NCBI RefSeq assembly: GCF_001424705.1
Contig: NZ_LMRA01000001.1
Coordinates: 89,608 to 153,607 of the forward strand
Source of the DNA: Methylobacterium sp. Leaf465
GTDB taxonomy: Bacteria > Pseudomonadota > Alphaproteobacteria > Rhizobiales > Beijerinckiaceae
DNA: 64,000 nucleotides
Direction of reading: 5' to 3'
The notes under the pieces were generated by a model. That model was not told the DNA's origin, did not search any database, and worked only from the letters and a program-made list of their open reading frames with translations. Position numbers and translations under genes: made by a program. This document shows positions 8,012 to 17,248 of this stretch, piece after piece. Numbering within the stretch: position 1 is the stretch's first letter; the number at the start of each line of letters is the position of its first letter.

Positions 8012-8686
8012 GGTCGTTCCAACCCACAGGTTCGCGGCCGCCCTCAAGGGGCGCGCTGTCGAATGTCAGGACGACGTGAGCCGTCCGGCGTCTGGGGGCG
8101 CTGCGTCGCGACGCACCGCGTGCTTTGGAGACACGCGAAGCGCAGCGGGCGCGAGAGCACCCGGAAGCTGCCTTGGATTGGAAGGGAGGACCCCCACCGC
8201 ACGCCGGGCAAAGAGAAACAAGCCTCTTCGGTGCCGGCCTTTGGAGGGCCGACGAGACCAAAAAAGCCCGTTCGTCGTTGCTTTAAGCTGCGTCCCCCGT
8301 GGAGAGCGGGGTTCGCCGGTTTCGCCTCCGGCTGCCGGTTGTTGTCGGGGTCCGGTGTTGCCACCTGGATGCCGGCCGGAGGGAATCCACCCTGTCGACC
8401 ATCGATCCTTTAAGACCCCTGGCGGCTGTCCGGCAGTTGGCCGGATGCCCACCAACCGACACGCGGCCACAGGCACGTGCGAAATTGGGCAAGGCGCATA
8501 TACGGTCAGGGTGTTCTCCCCACAAGGGAAAACCGCGATCTTTCACCCGAAACCGGGTTGTCTTCCTGGGCTGTTGCAGAAACGCCGCGGACACCGCCGT
8601 CCGGCCGACGATGGGCCCTTCCCAAGCCCGTGCGGACGGGCCATCAAGCGCACGGTTTTCCCACAGGCGCACCGGATCGCAGGACG
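8012..8686 (-). promoter_or_regulatory. 675-base region between the decarboxylase and divergent glucan gene; candidate speF-type leader RNA
   Basis: No convincing gene is present. A structured RNA called the speF motif is known upstream of ornithine decarboxylase genes in alphaproteobacteria, and this region is in the right place and orientation for it. Visible elements include a GGCC-loop-GGCC hairpin at about 8240-8256, a CCCCG/CGGGG hairpin near 8296, and a run that reads C-T6 on the transcribed strand near 8266. A CTCCGGC/GCCGGAG pairing spans about 8327-8387. I could not fold the region or align it to the known motif, so the assignment rests mainly on gene context. The 5' side must also contain the promoter of the plus-strand glucan gene. 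Confidence 0.45.
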
Positions 8687-10261
8687 ATGTCAAAACCCAA
8701 CCGGCGCAGAATCGTGCAGGGACTCGCGGCCACGACTCTCCTGGCAGCAACCGGGGAGGCGCGGGCCCAACGCCGCGAGGGGCGCCCGGAGATCCCGTTC
8801 GGCTTCGCCGACGTGGAGCGCCGGGCGCAGGACCTGGCCAAGGTCGCCCATGATCCGCGCGTCCCGGCCCTGCCGGCACCGATCGCCAAGCTCGACTACG
8901 ACGCCTGGCGCGACATCCGCTTCAAGCCCGACAAGGCCTTCCTCGGGGAGGGGAGCCCGTTCCGGCTCCAGCTCTTCCATCTCGGCTTCCTCTACACCCG
9001 TCCGGTGACGGTGAACCTCGTGCGCGGTGGCGTGGCGACGCCGATCCCCTACCAGTCGAGCCTCTACGACATGGGGCGCACCAAGCTCGACAAGGCGTTG
9101 CCGGTCGATCTCGGCTTCGCCGGTCTGCGCATCCATGCGCCGCTGAACAAGCCGAACCTGCTCGACGAGCTCGTCGTCTTCCTCGGGGCCAGCTACTATC
9201 GCTTCCTCGGACGCGATCAGCTCTACGGGCTTTCGGCCCGGGGGCTGGCGGTCAACGTCGAGGGGCAGGGCGGTCCGGAGGAGTTTCCGGTGTTCCGCGA
9301 GTTCTGGGTGGGCGCGCCGGAGAAAGCCGACGATGCCCTGACGCTCTACGCGCTCCTCGACAGCCCGTCGCTCACCGGCGCCTACCAGTTCACCGTGACG
9401 CCGGGTGACGAGACCAGCGTGGCGGTGCGCGCCACCCTGATCCCGCGGGTCGACCTCGCGACGGTGGGCCTGGCACCGCTCACCTCGATGTTCTTCATCG
9501 GCGAGAACGACCGCCGCCACGCCGACGATTACCGGCCGGAACTTCACGACTCCGACGGGCTTCAGATCGCGGCGGGCAGCGGGGAATGGCTGTGGCGCCC
9601 GCTGCACAATCCGCGCGACCGGCGCATCTCCAGCTTCATCGACCGCGACCCGAAGGGCTTCGGGCTGATGCAGCGCGATCGGACCTTCGAGACCTACCAG
9701 GACCTCGAAGCCTCCTACGACCGCCGGCCCGGCTATTTCGTGGAACCGGACGGCCCCTGGGGGGAGGGCGCGGTGATGTTGATGGAGCTTCCCACCGACA
9801 CCGAGACCAACGACAACGTCGTCGCGTGCTGGCGGCCGGCGAACCCCTATCCGGCGGGCACGCCGGTCCCACTGTCCTACCGGGTTCGCGCCGTCGGCGG
9901 CGCCCCCCTCCATCCGGGGGGGCGCGTGATCAACACGTTCAGCGTCGCCCCAATGGCCAGCGGCACCGCCAAGGCCGAGGAGACCAAGGGCGGCCTGACG
10001 CGGCGCTTCCTCGTGGATTTCGCCGGCGGCGACCTCGACTACTATCGCGCCGATCCGAGCCGGGTGGAGGTGGTGGCCAGCACCTCCACCGGCCACATCA
10101 CGCACAGTTCGGTGACGCCGAACCCGCATATCCGCGGCCTGCGGGCCGCTTTCGACGTGACCCTGGAGGCGCCGGGCCAGGCGACGGACCTGCGCGTCTT
10201 CCTGCGGGCCTCCGGCCGTGCCCTGTCGGAAACCTGGGTCTATCCCTGGACGGCCCGGTGA
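8687..10261 (+). CDS. Periplasmic glucan biosynthesis protein, MdoG/OpgG-OpgD family
   Basis: The 524-residue product is full length for this family, which acts in the periplasm on osmoregulated periplasmic glucans. The ATG at 8687 begins MSKPNRRRIVQGLAATTLL, a signal with a twin-arginine-like RRRIVQ core and an A-x-A-type end (GEARA). This suggests Tat export, as known for OpgD. The mature part begins with the family segment IPFGFADVERRAQDLAKVAHDP. The beta-rich domain continues through PYQSSLYDMGR and FFIGENDRRHADDYRPELHDSDGL. An in-frame upstream start at 8477 is rejected because it would bury the signal peptide. Its stop overlaps the following GNAT start (GTGA). Confidence 0.93.
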   Translation: MSKPNRRRIVQGLAATTLLAATGEARAQRREGRPEIPFGFADVERRAQDLAKVAHDPRVPALPAPIAKLDYDAWRDIRFKPDKAFLGEGSPFRLQLFHLGFLYTRPVTVNLVRGGVATPIPYQSSLYDMGRTKLDKALPVDLGFAGLRIHAPLNKPNLLDELVVFLGASYYRFLGRDQLYGLSARGLAVNVEGQGGPEEFPVFREFWVGAPEKADDALTLYALLDSPSLTGAYQFTVTPGDETSVAVRATLIPRVDLATVGLAPLTSMFFIGENDRRHADDYRPELHDSDGLQIAAGSGEWLWRPLHNPRDRRISSFIDRDPKGFGLMQRDRTFETYQDLEASYDRRPGYFVEPDGPWGEGAVMLMELPTDTETNDNVVACWRPANPYPAGTPVPLSYRVRAVGGAPLHPGGRVINTFSVAPMASGTAKAEETKGGLTRRFLVDFAGGDLDYYRADPSRVEVVASTSTGHITHSSVTPNPHIRGLRAAFDVTLEAPGQATDLRVFLRASGRALSETWVYPWTAR

Positions 10262-10752
10262 GGGCGCCCTCGATCCAGCCCGATCCGGCGCCGGTGGTGG
10301 AGATCCGCCCCGCGACCCTGGCCGACCTCGACGCCCTGGTGGCCCTCGAACACGCCGCCTTCGCCAGCGACCGTGCCGAGCGGCGGGCGATCCGCCACGC
10401 GATTCGCTCGGCCAGCATGTCGCTTCTCGTCGCGCTCACCCACGACGCGGCGGGGCAGGCGACCCTGGTGGGCTCCGCCACCCTGGAGCGCCGACGCGGC
10501 AGCCGCAGCGCTCGCCTCTCCTCCATCGCCGTGTCCCCGGCGCGGGCCGGTCTCGGGCTCGGCAGCCTCGTCCTCGATGCCGCCGAAGCGGATGCGCGCT
10601 CTCATGGCTGCGCACGCCTGCGCCTCGAGGTCCGAGCCGACAACGGTGCCGGAATCCGGCTCTACGAACGGCGGGGCTACACGCGCTTCGCCGCCATCCC
10701 GGATTACTACGAGGATGGCATGGAAGCCTGGCGCTACGAAAAGATCCTCTGA
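10258..10752 (+). CDS. GNAT family N-acetyltransferase (RimI-like)
   Basis: The 164-residue product starts at a GTG that overlaps the glucan-gene stop by 4 bases, an arrangement typical of translational coupling. The GNAT fold is clear. It has VEIRPATLADLDAL at the N-terminus, the beta4 strand ARLSSIAVSPARAGLGLGS with its acetyl-CoA loop, then RLEVRADNGAGIRLYERRGY, which is characteristic of RimI-type alanine acetyltransferases and relatives. It ends in YYEDGMEAWRYEK. The target could be a protein N-terminus or a small amine. Functional linkage to glucan synthesis is uncertain. Confidence 0.88.
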   Translation: MRAPSIQPDPAPVVEIRPATLADLDALVALEHAAFASDRAERRAIRHAIRSASMSLLVALTHDAAGQATLVGSATLERRRGSRSARLSSIAVSPARAGLGLGSLVLDAAEADARSHGCARLRLEVRADNGAGIRLYERRGYTRFAAIPDYYEDGMEAWRYEKIL

Positions 10753-10761
10753 AACGCGTAA

Positions 10762-10788
10762 GCCCGCCCCGGTTGGACCGGAGCGGGC
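10762..10788. terminator. Stem-loop between convergent genes
   Basis: GCCCGC-C-CCGGT, loop TGG, ACCGG-A-GCGGGC: two stacked perfect stems with an opposed C/A position. It lies 9 bases after the GNAT stop and 30 bases from the end of the convergent small gene. Confidence 0.6.
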
Positions 10789-10818
10789 GTTGCAGCCATC
10801 CGAACTCGGACGCTGGGT

Positions 10819-11058
10819 TCAGTCGCAGCTCTCCTTGGTGACCGTCTTGCGGTCGCCGAGATCGTTCTCCTTGGTCACAGTCTTCGAGGAGCACCCGTCG
10901 CTGGATTCCCGGCGCTCGACCGTGCGGCTCTCGGTGGACGGACGGTCGACAACGACGGTGTCGGGCGCATCGCGGCGGATGACCGTGGTCTCCGCCTGCA
11001 CGGCCGAAGCGCCAAACAGCGTTGCCAGGGTGAGGGCGGCGATGATGGGGTTGCGCAT
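10819..11058 (-). CDS. Small exported hypothetical protein
   Basis: The 79-residue product begins MRNPIIAALTLATLFGASAVQA, a clear signal peptide. The ATG at 11058 is chosen over the ATG two codons earlier because AGGGAG sits 6 bases before it, whereas it abuts the earlier one. The mature part is short, charged and Ser/Thr-rich. It contains a repeated phrase (KTVTKENDLGD then KTVTKESCD) and two cysteines that could pair. It is probably periplasmic. No family is recognised. Confidence 0.65.
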   Translation of the reverse strand: MRNPIIAALTLATLFGASAVQAETTVIRRDAPDTVVVDRPSTESRTVERRESSDGCSSKTVTKENDLGDRKTVTKESCD

Positions 11059-11198
11059 GAACATCTCCCTTCAGGAAAATCTGCAGCCCCAACGGCGTTC
11101 ATCCAGAAACCGTTCCGCTTGTTGGCTGGCGGACCAGCCGAAATCTTCTGGATCTCGTCCCCTCGGTGAACGATGCCCTGCCGACTTCGTCCGAGACC

Positions 11199-12077
11199 TT
11201 ACGCGAGGGCCCCGGCGACGACGCTGGCGTAGGGCGTCGTCGGCCGGCCGATCAGGTCGCGCAGGGCGTGGCCGTCGTCGAACAGGGCACCTTGGGCTGC
11301 GCCGGCATCGGAATCCGCGAGGAGGCGCGCGACCCCTTCCGGTAGGCCCGCCGCGAGGAGGGCCGCCGCGTGATCCGCGGGCGGCAGATCCTGGTAGCGG
11401 AGCGGCCGGCCGGAGGCCCGCGCGGCTTCCGCCGCGAAGTCGGGCAGGGTGTAGGCCTCGTCTCCCGCCAATTCGTAGATGCGCCCGGCTGCTTGGTCAC
11501 CGGTGAGCACCGCGGCGGCGGCCTCGGCGTAGTCGGCACGGGCGGCGCTGGAGATCCGTCCCGTCCCGGCGCTTCCGAGCAGGACGCCGTGCGCGAGGGC
11601 CGACGGCAGGGACGCCGTATGGTTCTCGGTGTACCAGCCATTGCGCAGGATGATGGCGGGCAGGCCGGACTCCGTAAGGATCGCCTCGGTGGCGCGATGC
11701 TCCTCGGCAAGTCCGAGCGGCGAGGTGTCTGCGTGCAGCAGGCTGGTATAGGCGATCAGACCAACGCGCGCCCGGGCGGCGGCCGCGATGACGTTCCGGT
11801 GCTGGGTCACGCGCTGACCGATCTCGCTGGAGGAGATCAGCAGCAGCCGTTCGATTTCCGCGAAGGCCTCCGCGAGGGTTTCCGGGCGGGCGTAGTCGGC
11901 CACGCGCACCGCGACACCCTGTGCGCGAAGGTCCTGCGCCGCCGGGCCTTCGCCCTGCCGGACGCCGGCGACGATCCGGGCGGCGGGGACCCGCCGCAGA
12001 AGGGCCGCGATCACGAGCCGTCCGAGTTGGCCGGTGGCTCCAGTGACGAACAGTCTCGATGACGGAATCTGGGACAT
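11199..12077 (-). CDS. NmrA-like NAD(P)H quinone reductase (YtfG/QOR2-like)
   Basis: The 292-residue atypical SDR has a Rossmann motif VTGATGQLGRLVI at about residues 11-23. It lacks the YxxxK pair, as NmrA/QOR2 proteins do. The IILRNGWYTENH segment resembles the substrate region of E. coli YtfG, a quinone oxidoreductase. The adjacent divergent gene encodes an HxlR regulator, as in the E. coli ytfG-ytfH pair. That supports a redox or electrophile-stress role controlled by that regulator. The shared 107-base intergenic region carries a palindrome. The enzyme should be cytosolic. Confidence 0.85.
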   Translation of the reverse strand: MSQIPSSRLFVTGATGQLGRLVIAALLRRVPAARIVAGVRQGEGPAAQDLRAQGVAVRVADYARPETLAEAFAEIERLLLISSSEIGQRVTQHRNVIAAAARARVGLIAYTSLLHADTSPLGLAEEHRATEAILTESGLPAIILRNGWYTENHTASLPSALAHGVLLGSAGTGRISSAARADYAEAAAAVLTGDQAAGRIYELAGDEAYTLPDFAAEAARASGRPLRYQDLPPADHAAALLAAGLPEGVARLLADSDAGAAQGALFDDGHALRDLIGRPTTPYASVVAGALA

Positions 12078-12110
12078 GTCGGGCTGCCTTGTGGTTCTGA
12101 CTCTTCACAA

Positions 12111-12127
12111 GGTCTATAAAAGAGACC
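12111..12127. promoter_or_regulatory. Palindromic operator candidate in the NmrA/HxlR divergent promoter
   Basis: GGTCT-ATAAAAG-AGACC is a perfect 5-bp inverted repeat with a 7-base AT-rich spacer. It is 33 bases from the NmrA start and 57 bases from the HxlR start. It overlaps a TATAAA-like -10 element. HxlR dimers bind such palindromes, so this is the likeliest autoregulatory site. Confidence 0.5.
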
Positions 12128-12184
12128 GACAGGCCCCGTAAGGCGGCAGGTTTTCGAACCCTGGTTACCCGGAGGGAACCGCCC

Positions 12185-12583
12185 ATGACCGATGGCCCTG
12201 ATCTCGCGGAGCGGTTCGCGGCTTGGCAGGATCTCGGCTTCGACCCGCATCACTGCCCGGTCCGCGACGTGCTGAGTCACCTCGGGGACAAGTGGACGAC
12301 CCTCATCATCGCGTCCCTTGCCGGCGGCACCCGCCGGTTCGGCGCCATCCACCGGGTGATCCCCGACATCTCGAAGCGGATGCTGACGCAGACCCTGCGC
12401 GACCTGGAGCGCGACGGCCTCGTCACACGGCGCGTGTTTCCCACGAGCCCACCCAGCGTCGAATACAGCCTGACGCCCCTGGGCGGTTCGTTGCTCCGGC
12501 CCCTCGCCGGGTTGGTGGATTGGGCAGAGCGGAATCACCCCGCCATCCGCGCGGCTCGGACACGGTTCCAAGCCGAGCCGTGA
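12185..12583 (+). CDS. HxlR family winged-helix transcriptional regulator (YtfH/QorR-like)
   Basis: The 132-residue protein has the HxlR signature HHCPVRDVLSHLGDKWTTLI followed by RRFGAIHRVIPDISKRMLTQTLRDLERDGLV, which is the recognition helix and wing. C24 of the CPV motif is the position used for redox or electrophile sensing in several HxlR members such as QorR and YodB. It is divergent from an NmrA/QOR2-like reductase and separated from it by a palindromic operator candidate. The likeliest role is redox-responsive repressor of that gene and itself. GGAGGG at good spacing supports the ATG. Confidence 0.9.
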   Translation: MTDGPDLAERFAAWQDLGFDPHHCPVRDVLSHLGDKWTTLIIASLAGGTRRFGAIHRVIPDISKRMLTQTLRDLERDGLVTRRVFPTSPPSVEYSLTPLGGSLLRPLAGLVDWAERNHPAIRAARTRFQAEP

Positions 12584-12584
12584 G

Positions 12585-12608
12585 GGGCTGAATCCGGCCG
12601 CTCAGCCC
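12585..12608. terminator. Stem-loop at the convergent HxlR/glyS junction
   Basis: GGGCTGA/TCAGCCC with a 10-base loop starts right after the HxlR stop. One arm includes the glyS stop codon. Confidence 0.45.
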
Positions 12609-14740
12609 TCGATGCGCGAGAAGTCCGCGACCTCGCGGGTCGCCGCCCGCAAGGCGTTGAGCAGGGCGAGACGGTTCTCGCGCAGGGCCGGATCATCGGC
12701 ATTCACCGTGACCCGCTCAAAGAACGCATCCACCGGAGCGCGCAGCGTGGAGAGAGCCTGCATGGCCACGGCGAAATCCTCCGCCGCAACGGCCGCCGAC
12801 GCAGTCTCGCGCGCCGCCGCCAGGGCTTCGGCGAGGGCCCGCTCTTCCGGCTCGCCACGGGCGGCCAGGGCCGTGTCGGGGGCAGCGTCGTGGGCGCGAC
12901 CGTCCTTCTTCTCCTCGATGCGCAGGATGTTGGCGGCGCGCTTGTAGCCGGCCAGCAGATTCCGGCCGTCGTCGGTCTCGAGGAAGGTGCCGAGGGCCTC
13001 GACACGGCGGACCACCATCAGCAGATCGTCCTGGCCCGGCAGGGCGAAGACGGCGTCGATGAGGTCGTGCCGGGCGCCCTTGTCGCGCAGGTAGACCTTC
13101 AGGCGATCGGCGAAGAAGGTGAGGAGGCTCGCGGCATCCGCGTCAGCGGCGCTCGCTGGCGCGTCGTGCTTCGCCGGGTTGCCATAGTTCGCATGGCCGT
13201 CGGCGGCGGCTTGATAGCCGTCGCGAAGCAGCGACAGCTTGACGGTGTTCTCGATGAGCAACCGGATCACTCCGAGCGCCGCGCGGCGCAGGGCGTAGGG
13301 GTCCTTGCTGCCCGTCGGCTTCTCGTCGATGGACCAGAACCCTACCAGGGTGTCGAGCTTGTCGGCGAGCGCCACGGCCACGGCGACGGCATCGGTGGGG
13401 ACCCGGTCGGAAGGACCGACCGGCTTGTAGTGGTCCTCGATCGCCGCTGCGACGCTCGAAGGTTCGCCCTGCAGTGCCGCATACTTGCGCCCCATCAGAC
13501 CCTGAAGCTCGGGAAACTCGCCGACCATCTCGGTGACGAGGTCGGCTTTGGCGAGCGTCGCGGCACGCTCGGCCTGGTCCGGGTCGGCGCCGACCAGGGG
13601 TGCCAGCTCGCGGGCCAGGGCCGCGATGCGCTGAACGCGCGCGCCCTGCGTGCCGAGCTTCTCGTGGAACACGATGCTGTCGAGCTTCGGCAGCCGGTCC
13701 TCGAGGTGGATCGCCTTGTCGGTCTCCCAGAAGAACTTGGCGTCCGACAGCCGGGCGCGCACCACCCGCTCGTTGCCGGCAGTGATGGCGAGGCCACCGT
13801 CACTGGCGACCAGATTCGAGGTCAGGACGAAGGCCGGCGCGAGGGTGTCGGTGCCGGCTTGGCGCAGGACGAAGCACTTCTGGTTGGCCCGGATGGTGGC
13901 GCGGATGGCCTCGGCAGGGATGTCGAGGAAGGCCTCGTCGAAGGAGCCCACCAGCACCACGGGCCATTCGACGAGGCCGGCGACCTCCTCCAGCAGCCCC
14001 TCGTCCTCCACCAGTTCGAGGCCCCGCGCGAAGGCGAGGTCGCGGGCGTCGTGCAGGATGATGTCCTTGCGCCGCTCCACGTCGAGCACGACCTTCGCGC
14101 GCTCCAGGGCCTGGACGTAATCGTCGAAGCGCCGGACCTCGATGGCCTCCGGCGCCAGGAATCGGTGGCCGTAGGTCGTGGTTCCGGCAACGATGCCGTC
14201 CACTGCGAACGGCACCACGTCCGGCGTCTCGGTCTCCGGTCCGAAGGTGGCCACGATGGACTGGAGCGGACGCACCCAACGGAGGGCGCCCGGTTGTGCC
14301 GAGGCCTTGCCCCAGCGCATCGATTTCGGCCACGGGAAGCCGCGGATGATCTGCGGCAGGATCTCGGCGAGGACGTCGAGGGTCTCGCGCCCGGGCCGCT
14401 CGATCACCGCGACGTAGAATTCGCCCTTCTTCGGGTCGGTGACGATGGTCGCCTGATCGAGGCTCGCCAGCCCAGCGCTCTTCAGGAAGCCCAGGACCGC
14501 GCCCTCCGGTGCCCCGACCCGGGGCCCTTTGCGCTCCTCGCGCACGTCCTGGCCGCGCGGCGGCAGGCCGGCCACGTGCAGCGCCAGCCGGCGCGGCGTG
14601 GCGAAGGCCTTGGCGCCCTCGTAGAGGAAGCCGCGCTCCACGAGGGCGTCGGTGACGAGCTTCTTCAGGTCGTCGGCCGCCCGCCGCTGCATGCGGGCGG
14701 GAATCTCTTCGGAGCGCAGTTCGAGAAGGAGGTCGGGCAT
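12602..14740 (-). CDS. glyS: Glycine--tRNA ligase beta subunit
   Basis: The 712-residue product begins [21 protein letters not shown], the standard GlyS N-terminus. It contains the conserved [22 protein letters not shown] region. With GlyQ it forms the alpha2beta2 glycyl-tRNA synthetase typical of proteobacteria. The beta subunit binds tRNA and carries an HD-like domain and a C-terminal DALR-type anticodon region ([22 protein letters not shown]). It lies 60 bases downstream of glyQ on the same strand, so the two form an operon. The length is normal and no defect is seen. Confidence 0.97.
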   Translation of the reverse strand: MPDLLLELRSEEIPARMQRRAADDLKKLVTDALVERGFLYEGAKAFATPRRLALHVAGLPPRGQDVREERKGPRVGAPEGAVLGFLKSAGLASLDQATIVTDPKKGEFYVAVIERPGRETLDVLAEILPQIIRGFPWPKSMRWGKASAQPGALRWVRPLQSIVATFGPETETPDVVPFAVDGIVAGTTTYGHRFLAPEAIEVRRFDDYVQALERAKVVLDVERRKDIILHDARDLAFARGLELVEDEGLLEEVAGLVEWPVVLVGSFDEAFLDIPAEAIRATIRANQKCFVLRQAGTDTLAPAFVLTSNLVASDGGLAITAGNERVVRARLSDAKFFWETDKAIHLEDRLPKLDSIVFHEKLGTQGARVQRIAALARELAPLVGADPDQAERAATLAKADLVTEMVGEFPELQGLMGRKYAALQGEPSSVAAAIEDHYKPVGPSDRVPTDAVAVAVALADKLDTLVGFWSIDEKPTGSKDPYALRRAALGVIRLLIENTVKLSLLRDGYQAAADGHANYGNPAKHDAPASAADADAASLLTFFADRLKVYLRDKGARHDLIDAVFALPGQDDLLMVVRRVEALGTFLETDDGRNLLAGYKRAANILRIEEKKDGRAHDAAPDTALAARGEPEERALAEALAAARETASAAVAAEDFAVAMQALSTLRAPVDAFFERVTVNADDPALRENRLALLNALRAATREVADFSRIEG

Positions 14741-14800
14741 GGGATCAGGCGGCGTCCAGGTAATGGTGTTCGGGGTGACGGGCGCGGTCGGCGTTGCGGA

Positions 14801-15730
14801 TCACGCCGCGCCACCACCCGCCGTGCGCAGGTACGCCGCCCCGCAGGCCTTCGCGAGTTCGCGCACCCGCAGGATGTAGCTCTGGCGCTCGGTCACCGAG
14901 ATGACGCCCCGGGCGTCAAGCAGGTTGAAGACGTGGCTCGCCTTGATGCACTGGTCGTAGGCCGGCTGCGCCATCCGGTGCCGGCTGGTCTCGTCCTCCG
15001 GCGCACCGGCGTCGAGATAGGTCCGGCAGGCCTTTTCCGCGTCGGTGAACTGGCGAAACAGCATGGCGGTGTCCGCCGCCTCGAAGTTGTGGCGGGAATA
15101 TTCCTGCTCGGACTGGAGAAAGACGTCGCCGTACGACACCCGATCCTCGCCCGTCCCACCATTGAAATTCAGGTCGTAGACGTTCTCGACGCCCTGGACG
15201 TACATTGCTAGCCGCTCAAGCCCGTAGGTGAGTTCGCCCGCCACGGGGGCGCACTCGAAGCCGGCGACCTGCTGGAAATAAGTGAACTGGCTCACCTCCA
15301 TGCCGTCGCACCAGCACTCCCAGCCGAGGCCCCAGGCCCCGAGGGTTGGGCTCTCCCAGTCGTCCTCGACGAAGCGGATGTCGTGCAGCTTCAAGTCGAC
15401 CCCGATGGCGTCGAGGGAAGCGAGGTAGAGCTCCTGCAGGTTGGGCGGGTTCGGCTTCAGGATCACTTGGAACTGGTAATAGTGCTGCAGCCGGTTCGGG
15501 TTCTCGCCGTAGCGGCCATCTTTCGGCCGCCGCGAGGGCTGGACATAGGCGGCCTTCCAAGGCTTCGGGCCGAGCGCCCGCAGGGTCGTCGCCGGGTGGA
15601 AGGTACCGGCACCGACTTCCATGTCGTAGGGCTGCAGGATCACGCAGCCCTGCGCCGCCCAGAATCGCTGCAGGGTCAGGATCAGGCCCTGGAACGAGGT
15701 TTTGGGCGCTAGATCGACGGCGCTCGACAT
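14801..15730 (-). CDS. glyQ: Glycine--tRNA ligase alpha subunit
   Basis: The 309-residue protein carries the class II catalytic core of the heterotetrameric glycyl-tRNA synthetase. It has [17 protein letters not shown] near the N-terminus, [22 protein letters not shown], the [21 protein letters not shown] block, and the motif-3-like [13 protein letters not shown]. It catalyses glycine activation. It is the promoter-proximal gene of the glyQS operon. A good sigma70-type promoter lies about 30 bases upstream of the ATG. Confidence 0.97.
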   Translation of the reverse strand: MSSAVDLAPKTSFQGLILTLQRFWAAQGCVILQPYDMEVGAGTFHPATTLRALGPKPWKAAYVQPSRRPKDGRYGENPNRLQHYYQFQVILKPNPPNLQELYLASLDAIGVDLKLHDIRFVEDDWESPTLGAWGLGWECWCDGMEVSQFTYFQQVAGFECAPVAGELTYGLERLAMYVQGVENVYDLNFNGGTGEDRVSYGDVFLQSEQEYSRHNFEAADTAMLFRQFTDAEKACRTYLDAGAPEDETSRHRMAQPAYDQCIKASHVFNLLDARGVISVTERQSYILRVRELAKACGAAYLRTAGGGAA

Positions 15731-15760
15731 GGGTTTTCCGGTCCGTGGAGGGGCGGCCAG

Positions 15761-15788
15761 CGTTTAAGAGGCGGCCCGGTCGTGTCAA
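15761..15788 (-). promoter_or_regulatory. Probable promoter of glyQS
   Basis: On the minus strand a consensus TTGACA (15783-15788) is followed after 16 bases by TAAACG (15761-15766), ending 31 bases before the glyQ ATG. Confidence 0.5.
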
Positions 15789-15942
15789 GCGACGGCACCG
15801 CACCATGGGCGTGCGTCGCCACACACAATTCGGCCACGATCCGCCTTAGCGGTGGAACGGTCTCGCTTGCTGCCAAGTTTATTAGGCAATCAAGGGGTTC
15901 TCACCGTCCTCAAGGGCGGTCGACAATTTGGAACATCGCGCC

Positions 15943-16182
15943 ATGCGCTCGTCCTTCACAGTCTTCGCCGCCCTCGTCGCAGCATCCCTGGTGGCCACCC
16001 CGCTGGTGATCACGGCGTCGAACGCGCTCGCCACGGCGGAGTATTCGGATACGGTCACGATGCCCGCCGCCGTGACGCCGATCGATGTTGCGGCCGTGCC
16101 GGCCCCCGCCGTTGCCGAGACCTGCGCCCGGAAGGTCCGGGTGGTCTATGCCGGTTACGGCACCGAGAGCTGCAAGCGCTGA
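15943..16182 (+). CDS. Small exported hypothetical protein
   Basis: The 79-residue product begins MRSSFTVFAALVAASLVATPLV, a signal peptide probably cleaved after an Ala-rich stretch. The mature part has Val/Ala/Pro repeats and a C-terminal CARKVRVVYAGYGTESCKR with two cysteines about 16 residues apart. The ATG at 15943 places the signal peptide at the very start; a few extra upstream codons are possible. It is convergent with the S49 peptidase gene. No known family is recognised, and a periplasmic location is likely. Confidence 0.55.
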   Translation: MRSSFTVFAALVAASLVATPLVITASNALATAEYSDTVTMPAAVTPIDVAAVPAPAVAETCARKVRVVYAGYGTESCKR

Positions 16183-16202
16183 AATCTGCAAACGCTGAGA
16201 TC

Positions 16203-17057
16203 CTACAAGCCGTAGCGGGCGAAGGCCGCGCGATCCTCGATCGCTGCCAGGACTTCGCCCGCGACGCTGCTGCCGGGCGCCGAGCGCCGCAACAGTCGAG
16301 CGACGAGCGAGCCCTTCTTCTCGGCGATGAAGACGAGGTCAACCTTGTCGCCGTAGCGTGCCCGTAGGGTCGAGCGGGCATCCCCCAGGCCGTCGACGAG
16401 ACCCAGCGGTAGCGCCTGCTGGCCGGTCCAGACAGCCCCCGTGAACAGATTTTCGCCATTAGGCGCGAGCTTCGGGCGGCGGGCGCCGACGAGGGCCGTG
16501 AACAGGGCCTGCACGTCCGTCTGGATGGCCTTGAGACGCGCCACGTCGGCCGGATCCTCCGGACGGAACGGGTCGAGCATCCCCTTGGCCTCACCCTGGG
16601 TGTGCACCCGGCGATCGATGCCGATGCGCTCGATCAGCCGGTCGAATCCGAACCCGGCCGAGACGACGCCGATCGATCCGACCAGCGACATCGGATCGGC
16701 GATGATCTCGTCGGCCGCGCAGGCGATCATGTAGCCGCCGGACGCCGCCACATCCTCCACGAAGGCCAGGACCGGGAGCTTCTTCTCGGCCGCCAAGGCG
16801 CGGATGCGTTGGTGGATCAGGTGCGATTGCGCCGGAGCGCCGCCGGGAGAGTTGATGACCAGCGCGACGGCGGCGATGCCGGGCGTCGCGAAGGCGCGAT
16901 CGAGGCTGCTCGCGAGACTGCCGATCGACAGTCCGGCGCGGAACGGCGACACGGCGCCGATCGCCCCGCTGAGCCGCAGGACGGCGACGCGCGGCTCCGC
17001 ACGGCGCCAGCGTCGGGGAAGCAGCGCGCGCAGGGGACCAGGCAGGGAAACGGGCAT
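16203..17057 (-). CDS. S49 family signal-peptide-peptidase-like serine protease (SppA/SohB type)
   Basis: The 284-residue, single-domain member has the S49 landmarks in order: INSPGGAPAQSHLIHQRIR, then PVLAFVEDVAASGGYMIACAADEI, then the serine nucleophile in MSLVGSIGVVSAGFG. The short N-terminal basic segment (LRALLPRRWRRAEPR) lacks a strong membrane helix, so location is unclear. SppA-type enzymes degrade signal peptides, while single-domain homologues have broader roles. The short length matches SohB-like bacterial forms. Neighbouring genes give no pathway clue. Confidence 0.88.
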   Translation of the reverse strand: MPVSLPGPLRALLPRRWRRAEPRVAVLRLSGAIGAVSPFRAGLSIGSLASSLDRAFATPGIAAVALVINSPGGAPAQSHLIHQRIRALAAEKKLPVLAFVEDVAASGGYMIACAADEIIADPMSLVGSIGVVSAGFGFDRLIERIGIDRRVHTQGEAKGMLDPFRPEDPADVARLKAIQTDVQALFTALVGARRPKLAPNGENLFTGAVWTGQQALPLGLVDGLGDARSTLRARYGDKVDLVFIAEKKGSLVARLLRRSAPGSSVAGEVLAAIEDRAAFARYGL

Positions 17058-17248
17058 GCGGCCTCGACTCGGATCGGAGGAGCAGAAGGGTGTTGCGCGT
17101 CGGCCACGGAGGGCAGGGTCGCTCGAGCGGTGAGGTGGGGCGGGGCGAACCCTTTTGCCAGCGTCGCCGTTGTCGCCTCACGCCGCCGCATCGTGGCGGC
17201 CCGCGCGCCTCCCGGGGAGGCCCGCGCAGCAGCGAAGGAGACGCGACC

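Noticed and set aside
8044-8476. Open frames of about 106 and 136 codons on the minus strand upstream of ornithine decarboxylase
   Set aside because: They have no ribosome-binding site and no family resemblance. The region is better explained as a leader or promoter region, although a short leader peptide cannot be excluded.
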